Assembly (NCBI GenBank): GCA_003586115.2
Contig: QVOM02000042.1
Location: 32,578,855 to 32,642,854 of the forward strand
DNA length: 64,000 nucleotides
Reading direction: 5' to 3'
From: Salvator merianae
Taxonomy: Eukaryota > Chordata > Lepidosauria > Squamata > Teiidae
Positions 45,720 to 57,655 of the stretch are shown piece after piece. A program made the translations under genes and the position numbers. The notes below the pieces were generated by a model that saw nothing but the letters and a program-made list of their open reading frames with translations, was not told where the DNA came from and made no database searches. The stretch's first letter is position 1; each line of letters opens with the position of its first letter.

Positions 45720-47390
45720 CATTTGTGGTGATATCACAGTACTGGAAACTACTAGATTGTTATGAGAACTCAAAATTATTATGGTGTAGGTATGGAAATC
45801 TGGCAGGAAAGAATATTGGATATATACATTGCACAGAGCTGTACCCTTTATGATCTCTTATCTAATAAAGCTTGCTAACATGGCTAAGACTACTCTGCTT
45901 ATGTTTCTAAATTGAGGCTTGGGGAAGAGATCTTGACAAGTAGGACAAGACTTTCATTTTTTAAGTAAGTTTTTCTTTCTTTTAATGACTCTCCACATTG
46001 CACTTGTAAGCCACACTCTTGTCCTTTGAAGTGCCGTCTTGCATTCTAATTGAGCCTCCAATACTGTATTTGTAAATAGTCTCTTTGCATTTTGGTGTAA
46101 ATGGAATCTTCTAATTTTCCCTTTCAATTTTCTTTTTACTAGTTTTGTCACTGATGTTACTGAAAAATGAATGTATGAATGTACACAGAACTAATATGCT
46201 ATGCAGGAAGGCCATAGCTGTAGGGACCATAATGCACTATGGGCTGTATCTTCCAGGCCATCTTGATCAGGAAAGATTGTGTCAAGTTGAATTTGGACAC
46301 CAAACCTTCTCTTCTCTCTTTGATATTTTGAACAGTCTTTGCAAAGACAAACAACTACAGAATTGCCGTGAGCAATACAAATGACAGCTGAAGTATTGCT
46401 AAAGTTCTGTGCCTTTGTCTGAAGAACTCCTGTAATCAAGCTAGCCCACCACTTAAAGAATCTCCGATTAAGGTTGGTCACAGCTGGTAACATGCATACA
46501 GAAATTGTTTACTAAGTTCACTTGGTCAACACCTCAGGGTAAAACCTGTAACATCTGTCTTTATTACCTGTTCATTGCCATCTTCAGTACTTACCTAACT
46601 GTTTGCTTCATTGTTTCCCCCTCTGATTAGTGTTAATTTTTGCCCTATCACAAACAAGCATACATGACCCTGCTTAGAGTCATGTTCCCTCAACTGTTGC
46701 ATTTTTGGACAAGTTCCCCAACTTTTTGCACCCTCCCTCCCTTTCCTATCCTCCTTTCCCACAAATGTATAAAAGATCCTCATTTTGCCAAGACCCCAAA
46801 CTGCTGCAAACATGAATCCTCCAGTCTACTCCCCCACTCCACTGAAATCACTAAGCTTACCATTTTGTGTTCTTCTGCTAAAGCTGATCTAAGAAATTCT
46901 GCAATTCACCAATCAAGTTGATTGGAGATCACCAAAGGGCATAAGATCATTTTAGATGCATTTTAGTCTCCTAGATACAAGTAAACAGAAATCCCTTTTA
47001 AATATACACTCCCCACTTCTCCATGTATTTACTGCTTCAGAATCTATAAAACTCAGCCAAATGTACAATCCTTTAGCACCTTGCTATATTGTTGCGACAT
47101 TGTGATTGATAGTGTAACGAGCTTCCAAATTGTTACTATATTCATTGCCTGGATGATTATAGAGCTGTTTTACTTGGTGTTTTTGCTAAATAAATCTAGC
47201 ACAATAGAGATGTCAAATTTTGGATCTGAAAACATTCAGAATGCCTTCCTTTGACCCCTACTGTTACAACCCCATGTCAGCCAATTGCATTATCATAAAA
47301 CCAACCTCATTCATGCTAAGACTCCTAGGACAAACTGGAAGATTAATTCCACAACCCAGTACAATCCTGTTCATTCCATTACACTTCCTT
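45720..47390. other. Segment interrupting the CR1 LINE, possible LTR insertion
   Basis: This stretch lies between the CR1 linker and endonuclease parts but shows no CR1-like reading. It contains TATAAAAG at 46768-46775 and AATAAA at 47189-47194, about 420 bp apart, in sequence whose feel (C-rich upstream of TATA, TG-rich before the polyadenylation signal) resembles a solo LTR on the plus strand. I could not find TG...CA ends or a duplication. It may also simply be CR1 linker decayed beyond recognition plus an unknown insert. Confidence 0.3.
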
Positions 47391-47394
47391 ATTT

Positions 47395-47668
47395 TGGGGA
47401 AGTTTCCTTTATGAAAGTTTAGGTCCCTGTATTAAATTTTATTGACACTGTTTATAGTTAAGTTTAAAGTTATTATATTGTGATCACTGTTCTCTATTGG
47501 ATCAGCCACAATGATATCTTGAACCAAATCCTGAGCATTACTTAGGATCAAGTTGAAGATCCTCTTTCGCCTGGTTGGTGCCACAACCAGCTGCTCTAGG
47601 GAACAATCATTTACCATGTCTAGGAATATTATCTCTCTCTCTCTCTCTTGAGATGAACAAAATTTCAT
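47395..47668 (-). pseudogene. CR1 endonuclease C-terminal fragment
   Basis: The minus-strand reading includes FLDMVNDCSLEQLVVAPTR, then LILSNAQDLVQDI and SDHNIITLNLTI. This is the C-terminal part of the apurinic-like endonuclease that nicks target DNA; SDHN holds the conserved Asp-His pair. Past the stop, LNFHKGNFPKI continues the family pattern. Upstream pieces to about 47,880 are too broken to read. Confidence 0.75.
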
Positions 47669-48640
47669 CTAGTCTATATCAGGGTAGTTGAAGCCCCCCC
47701 CCCCACACACACACAAAATGCTGGTCTCATTGGGAGTTTGGTTAGGAGGGCCATAGCATATCCCTAATATTAGACTTGTGCTCTGTCCTGTTATTCTTAC
47801 TCACAATGTTTCTATAGATGGGTCTAATTCACCTAGACATTCCAATTCTTAAGATTCTATCTCTTCTTTAATGTTCGACTACACCACCTCTAATTCACCC
47901 TTTCCTGTCTTTCCTGTACAGTTTGTAACCTGGGATAAAAGTATCCCATTGGTTTTAATTGGACTACCAGATTTCAGTTATGCCAATAGAATTATTTTTT
48001 TATTATTCATCACTAAGCATTTTAGCTCCCCTGTTTTGGCTTGGAGGCTCTGGTATTTTCATATAGACATCTGAATGCACTCCTCTGGTACAAACTTAGT
48101 CTTTTAAGACCATGTGAATTCTTAGATTGCCTTTTATACATTTTTGCTCAGTATTATGTATATAATTCCAATGCTCCCCACTCAAATGTACACTTTCCTG
48201 AACTAGATCTCTCTTTACCCCAGGAATCCGTTTAAAAGCTGCGCTGGAACATTTTAGTCTTGACCACTATTACATTGATACTATCTGGATTCAAGTGCAA
48301 CCTGACCCTTTTGTACAGGTTTAGCTTGTGCCAAATTGTTCCCCAGTTCCTAACAAATCTAAAATCTTTCTTTTAACACCATTGCCTCATTCCTACATTG
48401 AGGTTCCTGAGCTCCACCTGTCTAGCTGCTCCTACATAGGAAACAGATAGCATTTCTGAGAACGCAGCCTTGGAGATCCTGGGCTTCAGTCTTACTTTTC
48501 CCAACATCGTTGGTGTCAACATGTACTACAACCACTGGCTCCTTCACAGCACTACCTACAAGTTTAAGTTGAACTTAATGAAGACATGTTGGTGAGCCAA
48601 CTTTTTTTCTAATCACTGAAGTTCTAACCAATGACAATCA

Positions 48641-49244
48641 CTTGAAATGTAAAGGTTTTGTTCTAAATGAGAAAAGACATGGTTGTGATATTAAACCAAA
48701 GAATTATAAATACTTTAAAGCAGCTGGGAAATCAGATTATCCCATGGGTTAGAAAAATTAGATAACAAAAGGCAGGATTTTTATTAGAAGAAATTAACAC
48801 AATTAATGGAGATCAATGAGATACATATTTATACCATGCCTATCTAGAGAAATCTTAAGGTGCTTAATGGTGCTTACTTTCAGGAAAGCTAGATTATGAT
48901 TCAAGGTGGTATTATTACAAGTGCCAGCAGTAGCCAGCAGACATCTATAATAATAGCATAATTTTATAAGAACAAATCAAAATTTTACCCAAACTTGCTA
49001 TGACTTCAAGCCCACTGCAATAATTTTTCAATTTCACTGTTCTTGCATGTATACTACTGACAGATAATAAGAGTTTATGACATATAAAAATAAAATTTAT
49101 TAGACATTTGACTTTTATCTGATTTACTGTGATCAAAGATGATTCACTGCATCACAAAGAAAGAATATATATTAGGATTGTTTGTTTTGAATCTGTATAG
49201 AAGACAATAGACATATAATACCAGCACTTGCTTTGTATTACTGT
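48641..49244. other. Unassigned AT-rich sequence
   Basis: Nothing recognised between the two LINE relics. Confidence 0.5.
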
Positions 49245-49479
49245 TCTCATGGTGATTTCCCCTTCATGGATCACTGCTTTGTTATGAGGAATGGGCTTGT
49301 GTGACTCAATTAAACTATGTGTAATGCTGTGCAGGACCACCCGACACAGACAGGTCATAGTGGAGAGCATGGATGAAAAGTGATCCACAGGAGAAGAAAA
49401 TGGAAAACCACTCCAGTATTCTGGCCAAGAAAACCCCATGGACAACATCAAAATGTTAAAATATCTGTCACCAGAAGAT

Positions 49480-49659
49480 GGTACTTTCTGCACTTGGACT
49501 TATTCCAGATTATATCTCAGAATAGGGACCTGCCATCTGCATCCTAGTGCAGAATATGGTAGATTCTGGGCAAGACCTTTCACAGTTTGCACTAGCATGT
49601 GCATAGCAGGTCCCTATTCTGGGATATAATCCACAATAAGGCCAAGTGCAGAAAGGGCC
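49480..49659. mobile_element. Family F MITE, 180 bp, inside BovB
   Basis: Begins GGTACTTTCTGCACTTGG, ends CAAGTGCAGAAAGGGCC. Removing it and one 3-bp repeat (GAT/AAT, 2/3) restores the expected BovB reading AGAAGATGATACCC, which fixes both the borders and the 3-bp duplication size. Confidence 0.87.
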
Positions 49660-49865
49660 AATGATACCCTCTTCACAGAAAGTGTCCGATATGTTACTGG
49701 GGAAGAGCAGAGGGCAATTGCAAGTAGCTCCAGAAAGAATGAAGTGGCTGGACCAAAGCCAAAGCTGTGGATGTGCCTGGTGATTAAAAGAAAGTACAAT
49801 GCTGTAAAGAACAATATTGCATAAGAACCTGGAATGTAAGATCTACGAACAAAAGTAAGCTGGAT

Positions 49866-50230
49866 GTGATGAAACATGAGATGTCAAGATTAAACATCAA
49901 CATTTTGGGAGTCAATGAACTAAAATTGTCTGGAATGGGTGGATTTAATTCAGATGACCACTGTCGTCTTCTAATACTATGGACAATAATCCTTCATAGT
50001 CAACAAAAGGATGAGAAAAGCAGTTGGAGGGTAAACTCTCAAAGATGACAGAATGACCTCTGTTCAACTCCAAGCCAAACCATCCAATGTTAAAGTAATG
50101 CAAGACTATGTCCCAAGCATTGTATTTAAAGAAGCTGAAATTGGCTAGTTATATGAAGACCTACAACACTTTCCAGAACTAACACCCAAAAAATGTCACT
50201 TTCATCATAAGGGATTGGAATGCTAAAGCA
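49866..50230 (+). pseudogene. BovB endonuclease pseudogene
   Basis: The open piece 49866-50048 reads MKHEMSRLNINILGVNELK, then SGMGGFNSDDH. This is the N-terminal endonuclease region of BovB ORF2, with the catalytic Glu in NEL. Further on, a different frame gives RDWNAKAG near 50212-50232, matching the family GDWNAKVG motif with Gly changed to Arg. Frameshifts and stops separate the two. It is non-functional. Confidence 0.85.
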
Positions 50231-50815
50231 GGAATTTTTAAAAAACAACAACTGGAATAATAGTCAAGTATTGCCCTTGTGTGCAAAATGAAGCAGGGCA
50301 GAGACTACAGGTTTGTCAAGAAAACAAACTGGTGATAGCAAGCACTCTTTTTCCAACAGCCCAAAAGGTGACTCTATACATGGAGATTGCAAAATGGTTA
50401 ATAACTTAAGAACTATGGACAGAGATTTGTGATATTCTACAGGAGGCAGCAGAAACAACAACAACAAAACCCAAAGAAAAAGAACGAGAAAGCAACATGG
50501 CTGTCTGATGAGGCTTTACAAATAGCTGAGGAAAGAAGGAAAGCAAAAGGCAAGTGAGAAAAGGAAATATATACCCAACTGAATGCAGATTTCCAGAGAA
50601 CAGTAAGGACAGATAAGAAGGCAATACAAGAAAACAGAAGAAAGGAATAGAATAGGAAAGACAAGAGATCTCTTCAAGAAAATTGGAGATATTAAGGAAA
50701 TGTTTCATGCATGATAAAAGGCAAAAATGGTAGGAACCTAACAAAAGTAGAAGAGATTAAGAAAAGGTGGCAAGAATACACAGAATAACTATACAAGAAA
50801 GATCTTAACATCTTT

Positions 50816-51327
50816 GGGTGCTTTTGCACTTACCAGAGTGGAACATTCTAACTATCAGGGTTCAGGCCAATCAGGATTGAGTACAGTGAGGAGTATTCAC
50901 ACTTGAACGCTCTGCAAGTCAACCAGTTGGAAAAGTGCGAATGGGAGTGCACTGGTCAGGTACCTGGGTTCAGAATCAGAGGAGATGTGTGCAGAGATCG
51001 TCCAGAAGGGCTGTCAGGTTCTGAACCCCAACATTCAAACTTAGTGAGGGTTGGGTTCAAACCATCTGACAGTGCAGGCATGGATGCGCACTCCCACACC
51101 CTCACCATTTCAAACCAGGAAGTGGTGTGAACGCACTTGCCCAGACCCTCATCCAATGGCCCTAGTCTGCTTCGAGACTACAATTTTCTTGACCACAGCT
51201 GGTAGGCTTCTGGGTAACTTCAGGTGGGCTTTGGTGAGTTTCCAGTCAGCTGGAGCTGTTTGCAGGTGTGAATGCTCCATTTCATCAAGTGACCTGAACG
51301 TTCCACTCATTAAGTGCAAACAGGCCC
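50816..51327 (+). mobile_element. Harbinger-like MITE, family A, copy 3, inside BovB
   Basis: 512 bp from GGGTGCTTTTGCACTT to AAGTGCAAACAGGCCC, interrupting BovB between AAAGATCTTAACATC and CAATGACGTAGTCAC. Flanks are TTT/ATT (2/3). The interior matches copy 1: GGTTCAGGCCAATCAGGATTG at the left and GAGACTACAATTTTCTTGACC towards the right. Confidence 0.82.
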
Positions 51328-51600
51328 ATTAATCACAATGACGTAGTCACTGACTTAGTGCAAAACATCCTGGAAAGAGAAGTCAAGTGGGCCTTAGGTA
51401 GCATTCCTAATAACAGAGCTAGTGGAGGTGACAGAATTATAGCTGAACTATTTTAAATCCTAAAAAGATGATGCTGTTAAAGTACTGCACTCAATATACC
51501 ATAAATTAGGAAAAATTAGGAAAAGTCAGCGGTGACCACTTGATTGGAAAAGGTTAGTTTATGTCCCAATCTCAGAGAAGGTCCATTCCAAAAAAACCTT

Positions 51601-53737
51601 TGCAAGCATGCTCCGTTCCAGTGAGGAGGAACAAAACCTATGCAAAGTTTCATCTGAAAATGAAATTTGAAGGTCTTCTTCCTATACCTTGCATTATCTG
51701 GTCAATAAGGAAGCACTTTTATCTACTATTAATATATACATTTTTATTTATTTAACAATTTATATCCTTGGAACTTTCATTTCAAGATTAAATTTGGCAT
51801 AAATTTTGCTCCTCCTAACTGGAATGGAACATGATTACAAAGGCTAAAGAAACAATTATAAAGATTTTAAGTACAGATGGTATTATACACCTGCCAGATT
51901 TGTATATATCAGTAGTAATATATCTTCCCTTTGTTGGTTCAGATGTCAGTGTCATGGGACTTGTATGTTAAGGAAGGTCCTTCATTAAAACTAAAAAAAT
52001 TGAAATAGAACTTGGGTCAAAGGTTGAATGACTGCTGCAGTTATATACAGATTTTTTTTTTTTTTTTTTAAAGTTTTATAAATTACTACAACAAGAAATC
52101 AAGTATTTGATTTGGAATCTGGGAAACATGAAAGATGTCAAATAATTTTAAAGTATCACTGGAGTAAATTAAGAAAAAAAAGTTTTAAATATTTTCAAAC
52201 CACTGTTCTCAAGTGCACTTATATTAGCATAGCATAATAAAGATAACACTGAAAATGCTTGAATTGGAATAATGGGTAAGATATATTTACAAAGAACCTC
52301 AGAAAGTTTAAGGGAATGTAGGACAATTAACAGAATATATTGGAATAGAATAACAGTTTCTGATAAAAATAAGAAAAATATTACAAACGTATTCATTGCA
52401 CTGACAAAATTTGCACTACGATAAAATATCCATTGACAAACTGAATATATAACGAAATTAAATGGTGTACCTCAACCATCTCAGAAGACAATCTCAAAAG
52501 ACCATTGGTTGTTATTGTGGATAACAGTTCATGGCAGAGTTGGGCCACATAAATTTTCTTCAAGTAGGAAAGTATGGTCCTACTCTCAATTCAGCAGTGT
52601 TTAAAAGGTCTGAGCAGCTGGTATTATTCCAATTCTGGCACTCATCCAAATGCATTTGACCAGTAGTCTATATCAATGGCAATATATTTGTTAAAATAAT
52701 CAAAAAATGCCATGTCCAGTGAGGTAATAGAGCAGTGTAGTCTGCATGCCAAACATAGGCCAGAATCCATTTTAGCTCCTAGCAGATGTGATGAGCACAG
52801 GCATTGAACTATACCTTGATCCATTAACTCTACGCAGGCCTCTGCAACATTCTGTTTCCCAGTGAAAACATCTTTGTTCAGCTGTTTGTGCAACAAGAAT
52901 AATTTAATTTCATTAGCTTGTGATAGAAGACCCTACTTGTGCTAGCAATGTCCCTGTACCAGGCAAGAGAGCTGCAAGATTAAATGTAAATGTAGACGTT
53001 CAGGCAGAATAATTAATGTAATCACTACACCTTGTTTACTATCTGCTGTGGCACACCTTAATATTTACAGATCTTTTGCTTATCCCTGTTTCCTCCCAAA
53101 CATCTGTCCCCACAACTTGAGGGCACATTATGGGGTATAAGAGTAGGTGTCGTGTTCCATTCAGTGTTCTTGGTTCACTCTTATCCGTTCAATATCCCTA
53201 GCCATTCAATGTCCTTTGCCTCTGCCAGGGTACATCAGAAGACAACATGTCATGTTTGGTAGTGTGAGTGGATTGTGGATTCTAAGAAGACCAATGGATA
53301 AAAGGAAGAGATCTGAGGTTTCTCTTCCACTTCAAGGCTTTGACCTGCTTCACTGTTGCCAATGTCTGGAACGGCCAGACCTTGAATCACCGGGTTCTGA
53401 CAGGGTAAAGTTAGCTGGCCTCTGAGTGTCTAATCAGCAGTTCATGACTTCTCACTTCATCAGTTGTCTAAGGAGGCATTTATAACTTATAGTTTCTGTG
53501 GTTTCTGGGGCCTCTGTGCCACTGAGATTAGTCTTTGCCCAAAAATCCATGTGTATATCTGTGTTATGTGTCTTGACAACACTGTTTTCCTTTCTGAGCT
53601 GTGAAGACTGCCCATAACCAAGAGAAGACCTTGAGAAAGGTATAAATTCTCCCTTTTCCTCTCTTAAATTTGTTTTCTTCCACATTCTTCCCCTTTCTTT
53701 CACTGAACTTTACTTTCATCCTGTGAAACAACGAATC
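51601..53737. other. Unassigned AT-rich sequence
   Basis: No gene was recognised. A T run lies at about 52051-52068. GGGTATAAGAG near 53134-53144 is TATA-like but stands alone. Short frames at 52642-52896 and 53147-53425 are not recognisable. Confidence 0.45.
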
Positions 53738-53935
53738 AATGGCTCAGGTAAAGAGGTACGTTTTAACCAGGCATCAAAACACATATAAAGTTGGTGCTGG
53801 ACATACTTCCACTGGGATGCTATACTTCCACAGGGGACTGCCACAGAGAAGGCCCTCTCACGTGCCACAATCCCTCACAGCTCCAAGAGTAGCAGAACAA
53901 CAAAAAGGCCCTCACTTTGCGATCTTGCCCTATTA
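53738..53935 (+). mobile_element. CR1/L2-like LINE 3' region fragment
   Basis: Contains TTTAACCAGGCATCAAAACA, then TTCCACAGGGGACTGCCACAG and GAGAAGGCCCTCTC. The TTCCACAG..G..GCCAC.G..GAGAAGGCCCT pattern is common in the 3' untranslated part of CR1/L2-type LINEs of reptiles. No tail is preserved. Confidence 0.5.
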
Positions 53936-54835
53936 TGGTATTGTTTCTGTTTGCTGTCCAGTTCCTAGGTGTTTTTATTCTTAATACAAAAAAACTCTGT
54001 ACTGAAATCTGCCAAATTATCCCCCCTCCCTGAGCATCAGTTTCACTGTGTCAACTTTCAAACCAAACCTCTGTTTTTTTTGTTTTTTAGATGGCTTGTG
54101 AGAACACAGCTAGATGCGTGTCTAGAGCTTTTCTCATAACAACATTCTGAGTTATCCCCATTGCAATAAGGAGCATAACATAGCACCCTCATGCATCCTG
54201 ATTTGTGGGTCCCCACTCATTTTTTTTTCAACAGGGGCAAAAATTTTCAGGTTAATGGAAGTGGCCACCACATAAGAAGATAAGTAGGGAATGTTAAATG
54301 AGAAAACAAGGAAAGGAGCATTTGGAAAAGGCCTGGAGTCTCCCACAAAAATATCTTTCTGCTAGTTCCCTGGGAGGAGGGATGTGTCCAAGTAAATTTG
54401 TAATTATGGCAGTCTATTAATATCGGAATATTGTGTTTTGCTAGGGATAATACACTGCCTCGAGCTATTCATGAAGCTTTTTAATTTTGAATTTACCCAT
54501 TTGAGATGAAAGATTTGACCCACTGTCTACAACCTAAAAGGGCTACATAATTTCCATATTTTACCATCCTCTCCTGCTGCGGTTCCATCACTTGATGCAA
54601 GAGGAAGTGATGTATATACAGCTTGCAGTTCACTGCCCTGACTGCCTTCAGAAGCAGTAAAAAGAAAACAACCCACTCCTTAGGCAGCTATAGAGGTAGT
54701 TCACAGGTGGGATCATTCACTTCATTCATTCATATCATTCATATCACTCTGCCCCTTCCCCTAGGAACATTCCGGAATAGAAAATGTGTATTAGTGGTGG
54801 AGTGAGAATGCAAGGGCCATTCACTAGAGTCTTAA
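53936..54835. other. Unassigned sequence
   Basis: Nothing recognised apart from short T runs and a CATTCAT-type repeat near 54715-54745. Confidence 0.5.
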
Positions 54836-55260
54836 GGCCTGTTCACACTTTGGCCTAGCAAGCATCGAGCATGCTTGCTAGCCAAGTGCTTCCACACTTA
54901 GCGGAGACCTGAGCAGCTGGGAGTGGGTTTCATCCACTCCTGATTGCTACACCGCTGGTGTAGTACATAGCAGTCTGGAACCTAGTGAGCTTCAGGTAAG
55001 GCTCCATTTGTACTTACCTGCATCATGGTCACCGTCTTGTGCGATGGGTGTGGGTTTGGTTCTGGTCGTCATAGCAGCAGCTGGACGCTTGCCGGATGCT
55101 GTCATGGCGAAGATCAGGCACACCTACCAGCAAGCACGAGTAGCTGGCTTCAGGTAAGTTTGTAGGCCCCAGAGTGTAGACAGTGTCTGCACATTGGGGT
55201 CTATTCCACCTTAGAATGGAATAATTATCCAATTCAAAGGTGAAAAGTGTGAACAGGCCC
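54836..55260 (+). mobile_element. Harbinger-like MITE, family D
   Basis: 425 bp from GGCCTGTTCACACTTTGG to AAAGTGTGAACAGGCC(C), a nearly perfect TIR. The left hairpin is AGCAAGCATCGAGCATGCTTGCT. The right palindrome is CACCTTAGAATGGAATAATT with its inverse, ending about 19 bp before the right end. The middle shares GTCATAGCAGCAGCTGGACGCTT with the element at 60957-61418. The 3-bp flanks are ambiguous. Confidence 0.8.
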
Positions 55261-57318
55261 TACTTCATATTATTACTTCATATTCTAGAGAGTAAAAAAG
55301 CTTGAATTGATCAAACCATTTTCCACATGCTATAATCTCAATCAAATGAGAACCCCTACACTTATTACTATACCTTCAAAACTTTTTTTCTGCTCCTAGA
55401 GGTGCATCCAGTTTCTCCTTCTCCCTAAAGTGTATCTCATATTATCATTCCATAAGTTTTACAACAGAGTGTTATCATTAGGATGCTTTGTGTAGTTGAA
55501 ATTTACATTTCCATAATTTAGTAAGCAGACTATTATGCCAAACAAAAGCCTTATATCCAATGTTCTTAATCAATGTGTTTTACTATATTATTTTCTTTTA
55601 TGGTGCTATCACAGCATGAAGCATCCTTCATCAACAAGACAACAGACAAAATGTGTAAACTTTTCCTGACCTGTGCCTGTGCCTGACAATAGTGCTAATA
55701 ATTCACAGTGAAATACAGAATAGGCAACTATTAATACTTCCAGCTCTACAGGGGATAACCAGTTTAATTTGCCTACAAACAACATCTTTAATTTAATGTG
55801 AGCTTTCTTCAAGAAATAATGTAATGTATAACCAGTATGAAAACATATTAAAACTCTCCCTTAATTATAAATACAACAAGGAAGACAATTCAAAATAATA
55901 TTGAGTATAAGAAGAATGTAGTAATGTTAAAACAAAAAAAACCCTTGTGTACTGAGTTAGGATTATGTCTGTTTAACCTTGTTTTAAACTGTTAAGTATA
56001 GAAATAAATAAAAAATAAAAATCCAAAATCACCACAAGCAATGGATCTTATGTTTTTAATTGATGTTCGTCTGCATTATTTTTCCTGATAAAATGAAGTA
56101 CCAAAGACAAACAAGTGCTATGTACAATAATAAATATATTGGTGTTACCACGCTTCATGTGCTTTGTGCAAACATAGTGCAAGCCGGATCCAGAGCCCAT
56201 TACTCAATCAAGCATATACATTTTGTACTTAGCTGTGTAATTACCTAGATCAACACACTTCCATACTGGGGCTATCCCAAAGGAAATCATTGTGAAGATA
56301 CATTCTGCTGTGTCTAGTTACAATAATGGACCAAACACATCAGTACTACATTGGCGGTTATTTAGCAATTAACTATATACTGAATAAATGGAATTAGAAT
56401 TTTAGAGCTTCCCCCCACTTTATCTTATGGGCATAGTGTGGCATGTTACTGAGCAGATTTGAGGCATTTCTTTCTCAAAAACACTCCAATATTTAGATGT
56501 ACTAAAAATAAGTATCACGAAATATAAAAATAAGCTTCCTACCTTCCCTTGATGTGTTCCATACCTTATACTGCTGCTATTCTGTCCTCACCTCATTTTG
56601 GTTGCTATGGGCTGGTTGCCATGGATTTGATTGGTTGGTGGTAGCAGCAGGCTGGGATTGGTTCAGGAGCCTCGTAGCCATCCCACCCCATCTAATCTCA
56701 ACCTCTTCTCACCCCAAGAGTGATTCTTTCACATATGAAAAAGGGATGCACAGAGACCTCAAGAGATGTTGAGATGGGGTAAAATTATATATATGTGTGT
56801 GTGTGTGTGTCCCAAGGTTCTCAAAATCACCTCAGGGACATCTAAAACCACATGTCTGAAGCTGCTTTCAGACGTAGCTGTTTTCAGATGTAGCTGCTTT
56901 CAGACGTGGCTGTTTTTGCACCTGCAAATAACTTCCATTCATGTGGCACATTTAAAAAGTTGAGTTATTTTGTGATGCCAGCCATGCCCATGAAACACTT
57001 CCTATCCAAATCATGCATGGCATCTCCTTTCTGACACTGAATTCCTATTGATCAAGTCAAGGAATGAATATGCTATCCTTAGCCCTAAGAATATCTGCCT
57101 TGTATTTCCTGCCACTTTTTTTTTTTTAAATAGAAGCTTCAAACAGCAGAGATCTTGGTTCCAAAAATCAGAAATGCAAGACAGCTATTTTCTAGTCCTG
57201 AGGATGGTCAACGTGCCTTGTTGGCAGTCATTTTCAAAACCAAAGTAAAGAGATGGAGTGCTGACCAGACACTCCTTCAAGCAACATGCCAGTTGAGCAT
57301 GGGTGAATTTAATGACAC
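55261..57318. other. Unassigned AT-rich sequence
   Basis: No gene was recognised. An AAATA-rich retroposon-like tail lies near 55995-56022, and a (TG)n run at about 56792-56809 is followed by GCTGCTTTCAGACGT repeated imperfectly three times (about 56857-56912). Confidence 0.5.
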
Positions 57319-57321
57319 TCA

Positions 57322-57436
57322 GGCCCTTTCTGCACTAGGCATTATTCCAGATTATATCCCAGAATATATCCCAACTAATGCAGATGATCCCCTATCCTGG
57401 GATGCAATCCAGAATAAGGCCCAGTGTAGAAAAGGC
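57322..57436. mobile_element. Family F MITE, short form, 115 bp
   Basis: Begins GGCCCTTTCTGCACTAGG, ends CAGTGTAGAAAAGGC. TCA flanks both sides (57319-57321 and 57437-57439), an exact 3-bp duplication. It is a shortened palindrome with ATTATTCCAGATTATATCCC and its partial inverse. Confidence 0.82.
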
Positions 57437-57472
57437 TCAGCTGATTGAATGAGGACTGGAAGAGATGACAAT

Positions 57473-57652
57473 GGCCCTTTCTGCACTTGGCTTTATTCTG
57501 GACTATATTCCAGAATAGGGGCCTGCTATCCACACACTAGTGCAGATTATAGCAGGCCCCAGGTGAGGTCTGCCATAGTTCATAGGAACATTCAGATGGC
57601 AGATCCCTATTCCAAGATATAATCTGGAATAAGGTCAAGTGCAGAAAGGGCC
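57473..57652. mobile_element. Family F MITE, 180 bp
   Basis: Begins GGCCCTTTCTGCACTTGG, ends CAAGTGCAGAAAGGGCC, with AAT on both sides (57470-57472 and 57653-57655). It lies only 36 bp from the short form at 57322-57436; the different flanks show two separate insertions. Confidence 0.88.
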
Positions 57653-57655
57653 AAT

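Larger units (their letters stand above)
43690..48640 (-). mobile_element. Long decayed CR1-clade LINE
   Basis: A non-LTR retrotransposon relic in inverse orientation. From right to left it reads 5' region (about 47,700-48,640), endonuclease C-terminal part (47395-47668), linker and reverse transcriptase (44,600-45,715), conserved C-terminal domain (44113-44388), and a 3' end near 43,690 with an AAGAACA-type tail like the fragment at 36218. A segment of about 1.6 kb (45,720-47,390) reads as unrelated sequence and may be an insertion. Stops and frameshifts are dense, so it cannot move. Intact CR1 elements are roughly 4-5 kb, so this one was close to complete. The right boundary is approximate. 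Confidence 0.75.
49245..51600 (+). mobile_element. Decayed BovB (RTE-clade) LINE
   Basis: A plus-strand RTE retrotransposon relic. The 5' region (about 49245-49860) has AAATGGAAAACCACTCCAGTATTCT and CTACTGGGG.AGAGC-like blocks known from squamate BovB. The endonuclease begins near 49866. Later blocks (50264-50760, 51328-51600) track the BovB reading through AAATGAAGCAGGGC, TCAAGTGGGCCTTAGG and AGCTAGTGGAGGTGA. It stops before the reverse transcriptase core, so it is 3'-truncated or deleted. Two MITEs interrupt it: F at 49480-49659 and A at 50816-51327. BovB is known for spread between reptiles, ruminants and others by horizontal transfer. Confidence 0.85.

Noticed and set aside
53134..53144. 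TATA-like GGGTATAAGAG as a promoter
   Set aside because: No downstream exon, initiator context or LTR ends were found; single TATA matches are common in AT-rich DNA.
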